From: an uncultured Eubacteriales bacterium
GTDB lineage: Bacteria > Bacillota > Clostridia > Christensenellales > QALW01
Assembly: GCA_900552055.1 (NCBI GenBank)
Contig: URYI01000096.1
Span: 1 to 7,804, forward strand
Reading direction: 5' to 3'
DNA: 7,804 nt
Under the pieces are notes generated by a model. That model was not told where the DNA came from and did no database searches. It saw only the letters and a program-made list of their open reading frames with translations. The position numbers were made by a program, and so were the translations under genes. Position 1 is the first letter of the stretch; each line of letters starts with the position of its first letter. Below, piece by piece: positions 6,704 to 7,804 of this stretch.

Positions 6704-7750
6704 ATGAAAAAATTTGTTGCAATTTTGGTTATGGGGGTGATGCTGCTTTCGGTATGCTTGTTTGCCGGATGCAGCAGCGATGAAAATGTGCTTCATATAT
6801 ATAATTGGGGAGATTATATGGATGAAAGCATAATTGCCGAATTTGAGGCTGAATATAACTGCCGTGTGGAGATTAAATATTTTACAGAAAACGAAGCTAT
6901 GTATGCGGATGTTAAAAATTCAGATATAAATTATGACTTGCTTTTCCCCTCTGATTATATGATTGAAAAAATGATAAAGGAGGATATGCTGCTTGAACTG
7001 GATCATTCCAAGATTCCTAATATGGCTAATTTAGATGAAACCTATCTGGATGCCAGCTATGATCCGGGCAATAAATACAGCATACCTTACATGTGGGGAA
7101 CTGTGGGAATACTTTACAACACTGAAAAGGTAGACGAGGAAATCACTTCCTGGGATGTGCTGTTTGATGAGAAATACAAGGGCGAAGTTTATATGCTGGA
7201 CAGCGTGCGGGACAGCCTGGGCGTAGCGCTTCTTGAGTTAGGCTATTCCATGAACGAGAGGGACGAGGCCAAGGTGGAAGAAGCTAAGCAGCTGCTGATA
7301 GATCAGAAAGCGAAGGGAATAGTCAGAGCCTATGACGTAGACAATATTAAGAGGGATATGGCCAGCGGAATAGGGACTTTGGGCGTTGTATATTCGGGGG
7401 ATGCGGTAGTGGCTATGGATGACAGTGATTCACTGGCATATGCTCTGCCTGAAAACGGTACGAATATCTGGTATGACGCGGTTGTTATACCTAAAAATTC
7501 AGAAAATCCAGATCTTGCGCACAGCTTTATAGATTTCCTGTGCAGAGGGGATATAGCTAAGCGCAATGTGGATGAGATAGGTTATTGCACGCCCAATAAG
7601 CTGGCTTATGATATGCTGGACGACGAAATTAAAAATGATAAGACAATCTATCCGGATGCTGAGTACATTGAAAAATGCGAGGTATTTCAGGATTTAGGCG
7701 ACCTGACGGAAAAATATGATGAGATGTGGATGGTTATTACTGGTTCCTGA
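6704..7750 (+). CDS. potD: Spermidine/putrescine-binding lipoprotein
   Basis: PotD captures polyamine outside the membrane and delivers it to PotBC. The 348-residue protein starts with a basic then hydrophobic signal peptide ending LFAGC, so Cys23 is the probable lipidated residue; Phe at -3 is a little unusual for a lipobox. The mature part is a PotD-type periplasmic-binding-protein fold. Compared from memory with E. coli PotD, W35 and Y38 (in NWGDY), W256 and D258 (in NIWYD) and Q329 match polyamine-contacting residues, while the position of E. coli W229 is Y230 here. An acidic segment D166-S-V-R-D170 aligns with the region holding PotD carboxylate contacts. AAGGAG (6692-6697) precedes the start by six bases. 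Polyamine binding is well supported; preference between spermidine and putrescine is not settled. Confidence 0.94.
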   Translation: MKKFVAILVMGVMLLSVCLFAGCSSDENVLHIYNWGDYMDESIIAEFEAEYNCRVEIKYFTENEAMYADVKNSDINYDLLFPSDYMIEKMIKEDMLLELDHSKIPNMANLDETYLDASYDPGNKYSIPYMWGTVGILYNTEKVDEEITSWDVLFDEKYKGEVYMLDSVRDSLGVALLELGYSMNERDEAKVEEAKQLLIDQKAKGIVRAYDVDNIKRDMASGIGTLGVVYSGDAVVAMDDSDSLAYALPENGTNIWYDAVVIPKNSENPDLAHSFIDFLCRGDIAKRNVDEIGYCTPNKLAYDMLDDEIKNDKTIYPDAEYIEKCEVFQDLGDLTEKYDEMWMVITGS

Positions 7751-7767
7751 TTGATTTAAAAGCTCCA

Positions 7768-7799
7768 TTCCGGCCGAGAGAAATTATTTCGGGGCGGAA
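7768..7799 (+). terminator. Possible terminator stem after potD, cut by the window edge
   Basis: TTCCG (7768-7772) pairs with CGGAA (7795-7799). Inside it, CCGAGA (7774-7779) pairs with TTTCGG (7787-7792) with one G-U pair, around loop GAAATTA. A small unpaired G/GG internal loop separates the two stems. It begins 18 bases after the potD stop. The window ends five bases later, so a U-run cannot be checked. It may instead belong to the leader of a downstream gene. Confidence 0.35.
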
Positions 7800-7804
7800 G
7801 AGCA

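Noticed and set aside
1..7804. CRISPR arrays, insertion sequences, phage genes, tRNA or rRNA genes
   Set aside because: I saw no regularly spaced repeats, transposase or integrase motifs, or tRNA/rRNA-like sequence in the window.

Overview
The window looks like chromosomal DNA from a Gram-positive, clostridial-type Firmicute (Bacillota). The grounds are a tRNA-sensing T-box leader on an aminoacyl-tRNA synthetase gene, strong purine-rich Shine-Dalgarno sites, a lipoprotein-type substrate-binding protein, a LeuRS of the roughly 805-residue Bacillus/Clostridium size, and frequent ATA isoleucine codons. Genus and species cannot be read from the sequence. All supported genes lie on the + strand.

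Region 1 (1-2894) is a leucyl-tRNA synthetase unit. An AT-rich segment with a candidate promoter (about 145-178) is followed by a T-box leader (about 180-462). Its Stem I, K-turn, specifier region, antiterminator (409-438) and competing terminator (424-462) can be drawn by eye. leuS (477-2894) starts just after the terminator. Uncharged tRNA-Leu should stabilise the antiterminator and switch leuS on.

Region 2 (2895-3439) is a 545-base non-coding gap. It holds a very GC-rich composite inverted repeat (2961-3014), several weaker hairpins, two or three of which could be terminators, and a textbook sigma-A promoter (TTGACA-17 bp-TATAAT, 3340-3368). A 9-bp-arm palindrome lies just downstream of the promoter.

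Region 3 (3440-7750) is a compact polyamine-uptake operon: an HTH-cupin (PuuR/SinR-like) regulator, then potA (ATPase), potB and potC (permeases) and potD (lipoprotein binding protein). The gaps and overlaps are 20 nt, 8 nt overlap, 11 nt overlap and 14 nt, so the genes are almost certainly co-transcribed. The likely logic is that PotD captures spermidine or putrescine outside the membrane, PotBC carry it in using ATP hydrolysed by PotA, and the cupin regulator adjusts expression, probably through the palindrome near its own promoter. A hairpin at the right edge (7768-7799) may end the operon.

The gene content is well known and I see no convincing undescribed system. The points most worth a second look are the GC-rich composite hairpin after leuS, the predicted operator of the regulator, and ligand-pocket differences in PotD.
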